The notes under the pieces are model-generated. The model saw only the letters and a list, made by a program, of their open reading frames with translations, ran no database searches and was not told the origin of the DNA. A DNA stretch of 64,000 bases, from contig NZ_JAVKGO010000004.1 in NCBI RefSeq assembly GCF_031432315.1, positions 62,001 to 126,000 on the forward strand, in the 5' to 3' direction. Positions 17,989 through 26,740 of this stretch are shown here, in pieces; position 1 is the first letter of the stretch; the number at the start of each line of letters is the position of its first letter. A program made the position numbers and the translations under genes. The DNA is from Serpentinicella sp031432315 (lineage in GTDB: Bacteria; Bacillota; Clostridia; Peptostreptococcales; Natronincolaceae).

Positions 17989-20900
17989 ATGAAATCTCAA
18001 AAAATACGTTTATATGGTTTTGTTATTCTTTGGATTCTTATATCTTTTGTTCTAAGATTTGTATCAACTGACATTGATACTTTAGTTAGAAGGCACGGAC
18101 AACTTGAAGTACCTGAACATTATCCTACAGAAATTGCACAGCGTCTTTTAGAAGAAAACGATGGCTTTACTGGGGAAGAAATATTGCTTGTATATAAAGA
18201 TTCAGAGAATGGGATTAAATCTTATGAAGAAAAAATACAAGATCAACTTAAAGCACTCCTTAATAACCCAGGAGACATTGAAATTGAAAACATTATATCT
18301 CCCTTTGATGGCGCATCTGAAAAAGCATTATTATTAGATGATGCTGAGCATATTTTGATAGCTGTTATTGAAGTTGACATGACAACCGCGGAAATTTCTT
18401 TTATCCGAGAGGAATTAGAAGAAAAAACCGAGGTTGAGGGTTTAGATCACTACATAACTGGTGCTTCTATTATTGAGGACGATGTCCTTACCACAACGGA
18501 AGAAAGATTGGGTATTATCGAGTATTTAACAGTCGGTTTAGTCTATTTAGTGTTACTATGGGTATTTCGTTCCCCGGTGGCTCCTTTTGTTCCTTTAGTC
18601 ACTTTAGGCGCGTCCTATTTTCTGAGCATATCCATTGTTTCTTTGCTTATTGAACACCTAAGTTTCCCGGTTTCAAATTTTACTCCGGTTTTTATTTTAA
18701 CGGTTACTTTTGCGATTGGAACAGATTACGTTATTTTACTAATGAAGCGATACGAGGAAGAATTAGCCCAGGGAAGTGACAACGATCAAACAGTAAAAGA
18801 TACTTTTAAAAAGACCCGGGGGGCTGTATTATCTAGTGCGATAACTGGTTTTGTTGGTTTTCTAGCTATTGGTTTAGCTGATTTTAACTTGTACCAATCT
18901 GGTGTGGGCGTTGCTGTTGCTGTAATTGTATTAATTATAGGTATTTGGGTCTGGGTTCCGTTTATCATGAAATTATTTGGAACAAAGATATTTTGGCCAT
19001 CAAAAATTGAGAAAAAAAAGAACAACAATAAATTTTGGGGTCATTTAGGGACTTTTTCAACCACTAAACCCTTTATTGGTTTGCTACTTTTATTTATTAT
19101 TATTGTTCCTCTTTTTATTTCCTTTGACAATGAACGTTCCTTTCATTCTTTAGATGAACTCAATGAGGATTACGACTCAGTTAAAGCATTTAATTTAATT
19201 GAGGAGGCCTTTGGCCAAGGCGCTTTTTTCTATGCTTCTTTGACCATTGAAGTGGAGGATGCAGCTTGGGATCATTCCGAACGGGTATTTTACATAGAAA
19301 AACTATCTAATAACCTACTAAAAATCGATGATGTAACAGAAGTCCGATCGATTACACGACCTGAAGGGGAAAAAATAAAGGAACTAACCATTCCATACCA
19401 AGCAGGCGAGGCATCTGATGAAGTAAGAGAAGCTATAAAAGGCATTGAAGAAATGAGAAATGGTACGCAAGAAATGATTAAAGCCTTAGATGAATCCATG
19501 GAGGATATGATTGAGGGTGAGCAGGCAATAGAACAACTACTTGCAGCTACTAGGCAATCTCAAAGTGGTGCCCAAGCCCTTAACCAAGGTATTCGTGAGA
19601 CCAACCAGGGGATTGGACAAATTAGAAATGAAGTCTCTAGTACACAAAACCAAGTTAAAGGATATATGCAGGCCTTAGAAGATATAGATGCTGTTATTTC
19701 TACTATTTCTGATAATATTATCGATCGTAGTATTTTCTTATTTGACCCGGTTACAGATCGATTAGAAAATGCAGTAGCTGATATGAATGAATTACTTTTT
19801 GGATTAAATGAGGTTTCACAAGGTTTAAATGATTTAGAAAAGGGTTCTAGAGAGCTAAGCCATGGACTTGCTGAGATTGTTAATGGTCAAAAACAATTAC
19901 TGGAACAATACAGTGCTTTACTTAGGGGTATGGAAGCATTGTTAGATGGCCTTAAGGAATTAGATGAAGGGTTAGTAGAATTGCATACAGGGCTTGAAGA
20001 AATGAAGTCATTACTTGTTGAAATTTCAAACCAAGAAGAAAACATATTGCAAGGCTTTTTTATCCCAGAAAAATTATATGAGGATTCATTTTCTGACGCT
20101 TGGGATACCTATGGTACGCCTAATAATAATGTAACAATACTACAAGTAATCAGTGATACAAACCCTTATGGTGACAGGGCGATGCAGATTGTTGACGAAA
20201 TAGAAGAGATCACTCAATTCACGCTAAAGGATACTTCTTATGAGGATGTTCATTATGCCATAGGTGGCGTATCTAGCCAAAATAGAGATTTGAAAAATAT
20301 GTCTAGTACAGATTTTTTTAGAACAGCTATTTACATGTTAATTGGTATTTTTATTGTGCTCTCAATTTTGTTTAAATCCTTTATTATGCCAATTTACACT
20401 ATGGCTTCTTTAGCTTTGGCATACATTGCTTCACAAGCTATTGTTGAAATAATCTTTATCAATATTTTAGGTTATCCTGGTATTATGTGGTCTGTACCCT
20501 TCTTTGCTTTTGTCATGCTCATGTCAATGGGTGTTGATTATTCAATTTTTTTATTAGAACGTTTTTCTGAAGAGATCAGTCAACTGGAAACAGATCCTAC
20601 TCCTGATAGGATAAAAGAGGCGATGATCACCGCTATGAAAAAAGTTGGAGGTGCGGTTTTTTCTGCTGCCACTATATTAGCTTCCAGCTTTGCAGCAATG
20701 ATGTTATCAGGAATTTTATCTCTACTACAAATTGGAACCTGGATCATTGTAGGGTTAGTATTTTATGTTTGCATTTTACTTCCTATTTTTATACCAGCAA
20801 CAGCTACTTTATTAGGAAAATATAATTGGTGGCCTTTCCATGCAATTAATTTTAAACAAATCCTTGCTAAGTTATTTTATGATGAAGGAAAACTTAACAA

Positions 20901-21213
20901 TACTGATGATGTAGCAGATGAAGTTGCAATTAGTCTTGATGGAGAAGTGTATGAACCGGGAGTATATCGCGTCCAGGAAGATACTTCCCTTAAAGAACTC
21001 TTAAAACTGGGAGGAGGGTTAACCCTTCAAGCAGATCCTACACAACTAAAAGTAAAAAAAGACCAAAGTGACAACAGAATTATTCATATTCCAAAAAAGA
21101 AAGTAAAAAATCAGGCAAAAACTCTGTCTAAAAAGCCAAAAGTTTATATTTCAAAGAAAAAAATTAAAGGCAATAGAAAAATAAGGCGCAATAAAGTTAA
21201 AAGGAATCGATAA
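17989..21213 (+). CDS. MMPL/RND-family exporter with C-terminal SLBB domain
   Basis: This 1074-residue membrane protein has the two-fold RND/MMPL layout. A TM helix (about 9-27), a periplasm-side porter domain and a helix bundle (about 175-345, GTDYVILLMKRYEEE) are followed by a large second outer loop with a long coiled coil (about 480-700) and a second bundle (about 780-960, GVDYSIFLLERFSEE). Such proteins export lipids or other hydrophobic molecules. After the last helix comes an SLBB-like domain (about 985-1050; DGEVYEPGVYRVQEDTSLKE and LLKLGGGLTLQADPT), then a very basic tail rich in Lys and Arg. I know SLBB from polysaccharide-export and ComEA-type proteins, not as a usual MMPL partner. 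The AGGAGG site is 10 bases before the ATG. Confidence 0.8.
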   Translation: MKSQKIRLYGFVILWILISFVLRFVSTDIDTLVRRHGQLEVPEHYPTEIAQRLLEENDGFTGEEILLVYKDSENGIKSYEEKIQDQLKALLNNPGDIEIENIISPFDGASEKALLLDDAEHILIAVIEVDMTTAEISFIREELEEKTEVEGLDHYITGASIIEDDVLTTTEERLGIIEYLTVGLVYLVLLWVFRSPVAPFVPLVTLGASYFLSISIVSLLIEHLSFPVSNFTPVFILTVTFAIGTDYVILLMKRYEEELAQGSDNDQTVKDTFKKTRGAVLSSAITGFVGFLAIGLADFNLYQSGVGVAVAVIVLIIGIWVWVPFIMKLFGTKIFWPSKIEKKKNNNKFWGHLGTFSTTKPFIGLLLLFIIIVPLFISFDNERSFHSLDELNEDYDSVKAFNLIEEAFGQGAFFYASLTIEVEDAAWDHSERVFYIEKLSNNLLKIDDVTEVRSITRPEGEKIKELTIPYQAGEASDEVREAIKGIEEMRNGTQEMIKALDESMEDMIEGEQAIEQLLAATRQSQSGAQALNQGIRETNQGIGQIRNEVSSTQNQVKGYMQALEDIDAVISTISDNIIDRSIFLFDPVTDRLENAVADMNELLFGLNEVSQGLNDLEKGSRELSHGLAEIVNGQKQLLEQYSALLRGMEALLDGLKELDEGLVELHTGLEEMKSLLVEISNQEENILQGFFIPEKLYEDSFSDAWDTYGTPNNNVTILQVISDTNPYGDRAMQIVDEIEEITQFTLKDTSYEDVHYAIGGVSSQNRDLKNMSSTDFFRTAIYMLIGIFIVLSILFKSFIMPIYTMASLALAYIASQAIVEIIFINILGYPGIMWSVPFFAFVMLMSMGVDYSIFLLERFSEEISQLETDPTPDRIKEAMITAMKKVGGAVFSAATILASSFAAMMLSGILSLLQIGTWIIVGLVFYVCILLPIFIPATATLLGKYNWWPFHAINFKQILAKLFYDEGKLNNTDDVADEVAISLDGEVYEPGVYRVQEDTSLKELLKLGGGLTLQADPTQLKVKKDQSDNRIIHIPKKKVKNQAKTLSKKPKVYISKKKIKGNRKIRRNKVKRNR

Positions 21214-21216
21214 ATA

Positions 21217-21347
21217 CCTTCTCTGCTTCGAATTTGTTGACTTGTTTGTTGTTAAGAGTACAAAGATGCATTCAACAAATGAGGTGCATCCTCAGGTAAT
21301 ATTTTCAAAGTTATTTTTAAAATTAGTGATGTATTATGCAATTTCCT
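21217..21347. repeat. Intergenic repeat of about 130 bases, copy A
   Basis: CCTTCTCTGCTTCGAATTTG through TCAACAAATGAGG to ATTATGCAATTTCCT (21333-21347) aligns with 24156-24256, which has the same order of blocks but a shorter middle. Both follow coding genes. The right end is the recurrent palindromic element. Confidence 0.5.
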
Positions 21348-21403
21348 CAAGTAAAAGGATCCTGCCTATGTTTTATGAATTTCTCGTTGTCTAATGCTGT
21401 TTA

Positions 21404-21433
21404 TTTACAATGCAATCCTCTATTTGATATACT
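21404..21433 (+). promoter_or_regulatory. Promoter of the metal ABC transporter genes
   Basis: TTTACA (21404-21409) and TATACT (21428-21433) are 18 bases apart, 40 bases before the ATG at 21473. This is a good sigma-A match. I see no clear Zur or MntR operator. Confidence 0.45.
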
Positions 21434-21472
21434 ATAGCAAGTGCCTTAAATTTCGTAGGAAAGGGCTTTTAT

Positions 21473-22165
21473 ATGAGTAATCAATATGTTATAGATTTAA
21501 ATAAAGTAAGTTTAGGATATGGAAATCATGAAGTTTTAAAAGATATTGATTTGAAAATATTTGAAGGAGAATTTTTATCTATTTTTGGTGAAAATGGCGC
21601 AGGTAAAACCACATTGTTTAAAGGCATTTTGCAACTGCTCCCTACAAGGAGTGGCTCAATACATATTTTAGGAAAAGATGTTACAAACACAAAGGACAAG
21701 ACTTGGTTACGTACTCAAATTGGTTATGTACCTCAAAGACATCACGCTAGCCGCTTTCCCATTTCTGTTTTTGATGCTGTTTTGCTGGGGAGGTGGGGCA
21801 CTTCTTTCAAATATTTAAAGCGTCCTTCAAAGGATGATTTTGAAATTGTTGAGGAGATGCTTAATTTAGTGAAGTTAGACCATATGATGCATCAGGATTG
21901 TAGAACTTTATCCGGCGGGCAACAACAACGGTTAAATATTGCAAGAGCCTTAGTTAGAAACCCTAAGATATTGTTATTAGATGAGCCGAACACCCATCTT
22001 GACATGACATCCCGGGACCAACTGGATGATACTATTTATAGCGCCCGTCAAAAATATAATCTTTCTATTGTTATGATTAGCCATGACCACGTACATGCAG
22101 AGGAAGTAAGTGATCGGGCAGTTCATCTTCGCATGGGACAGATTTACGGGGAAAGGGGTGCGTAA
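21473..22165 (+). CDS. Zinc/manganese-type ABC transporter ATP-binding protein
   Basis: This 230-residue ATPase drives a metal importer. It has a Walker A (GENGAGKTT, about 38-46), an ABC signature (LSGGQQQRL), a Walker B (ILLLDEPNTHLD) and a switch His (VMISHDH). Similarity is closest to the ZnuC/MntB type. Its stop codon abuts the ATG of the permease gene (TAAATG), so the two are coupled. The solute-binding protein gene follows after a 375-base repeat-rich gap. Confidence 0.88.
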   Translation: MSNQYVIDLNKVSLGYGNHEVLKDIDLKIFEGEFLSIFGENGAGKTTLFKGILQLLPTRSGSIHILGKDVTNTKDKTWLRTQIGYVPQRHHASRFPISVFDAVLLGRWGTSFKYLKRPSKDDFEIVEEMLNLVKLDHMMHQDCRTLSGGQQQRLNIARALVRNPKILLLDEPNTHLDMTSRDQLDDTIYSARQKYNLSIVMISHDHVHAEEVSDRAVHLRMGQIYGERGA

Positions 22166-22972
22166 ATGAGTGTATTTGAACTTTTATCCGTACCGATATT
22201 TCAACGGGCTTTATTAGCTGCTATATTAACCGGCGCTTGCCTCTCTTTACTGGGCATTGTCATTGTGGTTTTTAATATGACAACGATACGTTTTGCATTA
22301 ATGCATTTTGGTTTGCTTGGAGGAGCAATTGGATTAGCTTTTGGTGCCAACCCTTTAACTGCTGCTATAACATCCATTGCCATAGGATCCTTATTTTTTG
22401 GTCCTTTATCCGATAAGCTTAAGCTTGATACTGGATTAATTGGCGCTTTTTTTATGACCGGTACCATGGCCCTAGCTTTTCTTATTTTTTATCGTACTGG
22501 TGTTCCAGCATTAGACGTTTTTTCATTGTTTACTGGTAGCATTATCACCCTTACACGAAATGATTTATATTTTATTATCGCTCTATGTGTTGTCATTGTA
22601 TTAACGTTCATTGTGTTTTTTAGAGAGATCCAACTGGTTTTTTACGATGCAGAACAGGCTGAGTGGCTGGGGGTTCCTGCAAAAAAAATAAGGAATGGTC
22701 TCCTCTTTTTAACTGGGTTGTCCGTAGGTGTTGCGATGCGAATTGTAGGGGCACTACTCATAGATGCCCTAGTTTTGCTTTCTGCAATGGCTGCAATGGG
22801 TATTGCAAAAAGCTTTAAGCAATTAATTGTCCTGACTTCTTTGTTCGGTGTAATTACAACTACAGGTGGATTGCTATTTTCCATGTCTTTTGATTTTCCT
22901 ACTGGGGTTACTATTACCCTTACAGGAGTGTTAATTTTGCTAGTTAGTCAGTTTTTTAAACGTAGTTACTAA
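22166..22972 (+). CDS. Zinc/manganese-type ABC transporter permease (ABC-3 family)
   Basis: This 268-residue membrane protein has about eight hydrophobic helices and the pattern of the ZnuB/TroC permease family. It includes FALMHFGLLGGAIGLAFG near residue 36 and VGALLIDALVLLSAMAA near residue 195. It forms the channel through which metal delivered by the binding lipoprotein enters. It starts directly after the stop of the ATPase gene. The metal cannot be told from sequence. Confidence 0.88.
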   Translation: MSVFELLSVPIFQRALLAAILTGACLSLLGIVIVVFNMTTIRFALMHFGLLGGAIGLAFGANPLTAAITSIAIGSLFFGPLSDKLKLDTGLIGAFFMTGTMALAFLIFYRTGVPALDVFSLFTGSIITLTRNDLYFIIALCVVIVLTFIVFFREIQLVFYDAEQAEWLGVPAKKIRNGLLFLTGLSVGVAMRIVGALLIDALVLLSAMAAMGIAKSFKQLIVLTSLFGVITTTGGLLFSMSFDFPTGVTITLTGVLILLVSQFFKRSY

Positions 22973-23021
22973 TAGTGTGGCTGATTCGATATAACCACTT
23001 GCGTGTAAGCATCATTTAATT

Positions 23022-23145
23022 GGGTTTGACTGTCATCCTGAGTAAAATCAAGGATCTCGGGTTTGACTGTCATCCTGAGTAAAATCAAGGATCTCGGGTT
23101 TGACTGTCATCCTGAGTAAAACGAAGGATCTCGGGTTTGACTTTA
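23022..23145. repeat. Tandem 37-base repeat, three full copies plus partial
   Basis: Units at 23022-23058, 23059-23095 and 23096-23132 begin GGGTTTGACTGTCATCCTGA and end GGATCTC. A fourth diverges after 10 bases. Downstream, GAGATTCTTCGC and GAATGACA (to 23229) form the inverted counterpart, so the whole block can fold. Degenerate single copies lie at 5744-5780 and 6469-6500. This resembles dispersed intergenic repeats common in Clostridia. The 375-base gap 22973-23347 contains no gene. Confidence 0.75.
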
Positions 23146-23297
23146 GGGTCTTGAGATTCTTCGCTAGCGCTCATAAGCAGATGACCAAAGAGAAGTTTTG
23201 TGTCAGTCGCTTACACAGAGAGGAATGACAAGCATAAAATCAGCTGTCACACTAAATAACTGACTGTTTTACATGAAACGAAGTTTAAAATGTAAAG

Positions 23298-23327
23298 TTA
23301 ACTTTCTTATAAGTTTTACAATATAAT
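23298..23327 (+). promoter_or_regulatory. Possible promoter of the metal-binding lipoprotein gene
   Basis: TTAACT (23298-23303) and TATAAT (23322-23327) are 18 bases apart and 20 bases before the start. An outer inverted pair TGTAAA/TTTACA frames the -35 region and could be an operator. The -35 match is weak. Confidence 0.35.
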
Positions 23328-23347
23328 ATATTTTTGGAGGCTTGAAA

Positions 23348-24139
23348 ATGAAAAAGCTTAAATTCTTATCTGTTTTATTGATTTTTATAATGTTTTCTTC
23401 TATTTTTGTAGGATGCACCCCTTCAGATCCTGAGGTTTCAGGTGGTTCAAATACAGGACAAATAGACCCCCCTTTAATTGTAGCATCTACCAGTTGGACA
23501 GCTGCTATCGCTGAAGCGGCGGGAGCTACAGATGTTGTTACCCTTGCACCAGTGGAGTTAAGACATCCCCCAGAGTATGACTTTAAACCAAGTGATATTC
23601 AAAAAGTACAAGATGCAGACTGGATTATCTTTGGTGGTTATGAGCCCTTCATGAACAAAATAATTGAGGCAAATGATATTCCCCAGGATAAAATCATTCG
23701 TATCAGTACTACTAATACATTTGATAACTTAAATGAACAAACCCAATTAATAGCTGAATATTTAGGCACGGATATGATACAAGAAGCTTGGTTAAATCAG
23801 TTTTCCATTGAACTAGAAATGATTCAAGAAAAGGCTATTGAACAAAATATAAAAGATACAAAGGTTTTAGTACATACCCATATGGCGGCTTTTGCAGAGT
23901 CTCTTGGTTACGAAATTGCAGCTGTTTTTAGTGCTGATGATCTTAGCCCTGCTAGAATCGGTGAACTTGCTACTATGGATCATGACTTAATTATTGATAA
24001 CTACCACAACCCTCAAGGTGAGGCAATACAAGCACTTAGTGAACAAGAGCGGGTAGTCTTAAGAAATTTTCCTGGTCCTGAGCACGAAGGGATTGCTGAT
24101 TTGTTTGTTGATAATGCAAAAAAACTAGGATTATATTAA
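23348..24139 (+). CDS. Metal ABC transporter substrate-binding lipoprotein (ZnuA-like)
   Basis: This 263-residue lipoprotein has a signal peptide ending in the lipobox SIFVGC. It would capture a divalent metal outside the membrane for the permease at 22166-22972. Candidate ligands are the His in ELRHPPEYDFKPSD, the His pair in VHTHMAAFAE and the DNYHNPQGE segment. The usual His-rich loop of zinc-specific ZnuA is absent. I use the ATG at 23348, seven bases after GGAGG; a TTG at 23342 is too close. It is separated from its partner genes by repeats and may have its own promoter. Confidence 0.8.
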   Translation: MKKLKFLSVLLIFIMFSSIFVGCTPSDPEVSGGSNTGQIDPPLIVASTSWTAAIAEAAGATDVVTLAPVELRHPPEYDFKPSDIQKVQDADWIIFGGYEPFMNKIIEANDIPQDKIIRISTTNTFDNLNEQTQLIAEYLGTDMIQEAWLNQFSIELEMIQEKAIEQNIKDTKVLVHTHMAAFAESLGYEIAAVFSADDLSPARIGELATMDHDLIIDNYHNPQGEAIQALSEQERVVLRNFPGPEHEGIADLFVDNAKKLGLY

Positions 24140-24155
24140 TAAAATATAAAATAAA

Positions 24156-24256
24156 CCTTCCTTGCTTCGGATTTGTCTACTTCTTGTTTTCTCATAAATA
24201 CAATAATGCAAGTCAACAAATGAGGGCGCCTCTAATTATGTGATTATGCCATTTCG
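24156..24256. repeat. Intergenic repeat of about 130 bases, copy B
   Basis: This is the shorter relative of 21217-21347: CCTTCCTTGCTTCGGATTTG, then AGTCAACAAATGAGG, ending in a degenerate ATTATGCCATTTCGT. Confidence 0.45.
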
Positions 24257-24270
24257 TTATAAAAACAACA

Positions 24271-24309
24271 AAAGGACAACAGTTTTTACTTTAAAAACTG
24301 TTGTCCTTT
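24271..24309. terminator. Strong bidirectional terminator
   Basis: A perfect 17-base stem (AAAGGACAACAGTTTTT and its inverse) with a 5-base loop lies between the convergent lipoprotein genes ending at 24139 and 24321. Confidence 0.85.
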
Positions 24310-24320
24310 TGTTATGTATC

Positions 24321-25853
24321 TTAGTAATGTCTTCTTGCACCAATAAAACGAGGTGTCCAGTAGGGACTATTATATAAATCTCGTATTTCTACTCCTGTAC
24401 TTTCTGTCACAACAATAAATTGATCATTGTCAATATATATGCCTGGTAATAATAGTCCTGAATCTCCTTTAAAGAACAATGTATCCCCTATTTTAATTTC
24501 AGTTTTTTCAATTTCAATACCCTTTTCCCACTGCTTTGCTGCTGTTCTTGGTAGCTCTATTCCTACACTTTGTTTCATAACGTACTGCACAAAACCGGAT
24601 GTATTAAATCCATTATTATTATTTCCACCGATCAAATAGGGCGCTCCTAAATGTTTATATGCTTCTGCAACTATAGGATGATCTAATCTAATGCTCATGG
24701 CATCAAATCGCTTTACTCCAGTAAATTTGTCCATCCAATAGGAACATAAATAAGAAATTGTTGTTTCTCTCTCATCTCCACTGGCATGAATCATATAATT
24801 ATCGCCTAAGTATATTCCTGTGTGAGAAATACCGTCCTGCCAGGTGCCTGAAAAATATATTACATCCCCAGGACGAATATTGCTGTAATCTATAGTTTGT
24901 CCAACTTCCCACTGGTTGTATGTAATCCGAGGAAGGTACACTTTCAACGCATTTTCAAAGGTCATTTGAACTAAGAAGGAGCAGTCAAATCCTGATAGAC
25001 TTTCACCGGTTAATACATAGGGCGTACCTATATACTTAATCGCTTCTCTTATAACCGGATTGCTATGATTACTAAAGTTATTTGGATTTAGATAAAAGAA
25101 ATCTTTTTCTGTCAATCGTCTGGCCCCAACATATCTTGGTGCCCAATATTTACTTTCTTTTAAATTAACCACTTGTACCCCACTTGTTGTTTGAACAATA
25201 AAGTCGTCCTCTTCTTTATAAATGCCGGGCATTAAACTTTCACCTTGAAAAAATAGGATGTCACCAGGGGATAGGTCGCTACGGGCAACGGGAATACCCT
25301 TTTCAAATAATCGTTGGCTTATTCTTGTTAAATGAATCCCATAAGCCTCTTTATGAACATGCCTCACAAAATTAATTGTGTTAAATCCTTCAGTTAATGA
25401 ATTTCCTCCGTGTTTATAGGGTGCACCTAATAAATTCACTGCCTTTTTTACCACAGGATTCGTTATTTCTGATTTTGATTGCGTATAAGTGCCTTGCATA
25501 TTCTCCCTGTTTTTATAGTGGAGATCATCGGATTTAGTACCTTCTTCATTTACTACTTTTTCTACTTCTTCATCAGTAATGTTATCCTTTTTTTCTGTTT
25601 TTTCATTTCCATCTATATCTAAGATGACTTCCTTCTTATTATGGCTTTTTTTTATTTCTTCACTTTCTAACTTTTTAATATCAATCGATTCTTCTTCCTC
25701 TAATTGAATCATTTCTAATTGCTTTTCCATGGGCTCAATAGCCTGACCATCATTACTCTGGACTTCACTTGTCATGCTTTTTTCTTGTATATTGCATCCT
25801 GAAATAACGATTGTTATTATAAATATCATTACAATAAGCTTATTTTCTTTCAA
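24321..25853 (-). CDS. Lipoprotein with three NlpC/P60-fold domains, one catalytic
   Basis: This 510-residue lipoprotein (lipobox VISGC, C20) has an acidic, Lys/Glu-rich linker (about 25-130) and three NlpC/P60-like domains (about 132-247, 265-386, 395-510). The middle domain keeps C291, H344 and H356 (GFDCSF, ISHTGIY, MIHAS). The outer two replace the Cys by Thr and the His by Met or Leu. In order and sequence they match domains 3, 4 and 5 of the protein at 15274-17619. The two genes therefore share a colinear three-domain block. The start is TTG at 25853, with GGGGAG eight bases upstream. A membrane-anchored peptidoglycan endopeptidase with flanking pseudo-domains is the likely role. Confidence 0.83.
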   Translation of the reverse strand: MKENKLIVMIFIITIVISGCNIQEKSMTSEVQSNDGQAIEPMEKQLEMIQLEEEESIDIKKLESEEIKKSHNKKEVILDIDGNEKTEKKDNITDEEVEKVVNEEGTKSDDLHYKNRENMQGTYTQSKSEITNPVVKKAVNLLGAPYKHGGNSLTEGFNTINFVRHVHKEAYGIHLTRISQRLFEKGIPVARSDLSPGDILFFQGESLMPGIYKEEDDFIVQTTSGVQVVNLKESKYWAPRYVGARRLTEKDFFYLNPNNFSNHSNPVIREAIKYIGTPYVLTGESLSGFDCSFLVQMTFENALKVYLPRITYNQWEVGQTIDYSNIRPGDVIYFSGTWQDGISHTGIYLGDNYMIHASGDERETTISYLCSYWMDKFTGVKRFDAMSIRLDHPIVAEAYKHLGAPYLIGGNNNNGFNTSGFVQYVMKQSVGIELPRTAAKQWEKGIEIEKTEIKIGDTLFFKGDSGLLLPGIYIDNDQFIVVTESTGVEIRDLYNSPYWTPRFIGARRHY

Positions 25854-26083
25854 CTTCTCTACTCCCCATTTTTACCATATATTATTTTTATATTTATTAC
25901 TTTCCTATTTTACCAAAATATGATAATTATTGTTAATAAATAGACAATATAATTCTGGTAATTTATACCTAACTAATTGATAATTGTTTTCAATAATTAA
26001 ATATTATGATATACTATTATTAATATAAATTTTACCGCGGCAGCTACTATCATTAAATTTATTTAATAATGGAGGTAAAATTT

Positions 26084-26680
26084 TTGGCAAAAATGATGGA
26101 ACCAAGATTTAAGTTAAGTCGTAGACTAGGGGTAAATATCTATGGACACCCTAAAGCGATGAATCGTGCAGGTGCAAACTTTTACAGAGGAAGTAAAAAA
26201 CTTTCAAACTATGGTATGCAGTTGTTAGAAAAACAAAAACTAAGAGCCTACTATGGTGTATTAGAAAAGCAATTTATTAGATATGTAAAGGATGCAATGA
26301 AATCTCCAGGGATTACAGGGGATGTAATTGTACAAAAGTTAGAGCGTCGACTAGATAATATGGTTTATAGAATGGGCTTTGGCTTATCTATTCGTGAGGC
26401 AAGACAAATGGTAAATCACGGCCATATACTTGTTAATGGTGACAAGGTTGATATTCCTTCTTATTCTTTGAAAGTTGGGGATGTAATTACCTTAAGAGAT
26501 AAGTCAAAGAACATAGATAAGTATGTGAAGAACTTTACTGAATCTGGAGAATCTCAGTTTTCTTATATTGAAAAGGATGTAGAGAAACTCTTTGGTAAAT
26601 TTGTTAAACTTCCTTTAAGGGAAGAAGTTCCTATTGAAGTTAACGATCAACTCGTTGTTGAGTTTTATTCACAAAGATAA
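26084..26680 (+). CDS. rpsD: Ribosomal protein S4, cysteine-free form
   Basis: This 198-residue S4 nucleates 30S assembly on 16S rRNA. It starts MAKMMEPRFKLSRRLG and lacks the N-terminal four-Cys zinc site (CxxC type) found in many Firmicutes S4 proteins. The S4 RNA-binding domain (RRLDNMVYRMGFGLSIREAR, about 88-107) is intact. The TTG at 26084 is the start, seven bases after GGAGGT; the ATG at 26069 lies inside that ribosome site. The gene is alone, away from the usual rpoA operon. This suggests either a second S4 copy or a relocated gene. Confidence 0.93.
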   Translation: MAKMMEPRFKLSRRLGVNIYGHPKAMNRAGANFYRGSKKLSNYGMQLLEKQKLRAYYGVLEKQFIRYVKDAMKSPGITGDVIVQKLERRLDNMVYRMGFGLSIREARQMVNHGHILVNGDKVDIPSYSLKVGDVITLRDKSKNIDKYVKNFTESGESQFSYIEKDVEKLFGKFVKLPLREEVPIEVNDQLVVEFYSQR

Positions 26681-26681
26681 A

Positions 26682-26711
26682 AAAATGGACACCTTTAAAG
26701 GTGTCCATTTT
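26682..26711. terminator. Bidirectional terminator
   Basis: A 30-base perfect palindrome (AAAATGGACACCTTT and its inverse) is flanked by A and T runs. It lies between convergent rpsD and the SpoIID-domain gene. Confidence 0.8.
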
Positions 26712-26740
26712 ATTGTAGATATACTTTTTTATCTTTATCT

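Noticed and set aside
23022..23132. CRISPR array
   Set aside because: The 37-base units are directly adjacent with no spacers between them, and no cas gene is present.
26069..26083. Upstream ATG as the start of ribosomal protein S4
   Set aside because: This ATG lies within the ribosome binding site (GGAGGT) of the TTG at 26084, and the family N-terminus fits the TTG start.
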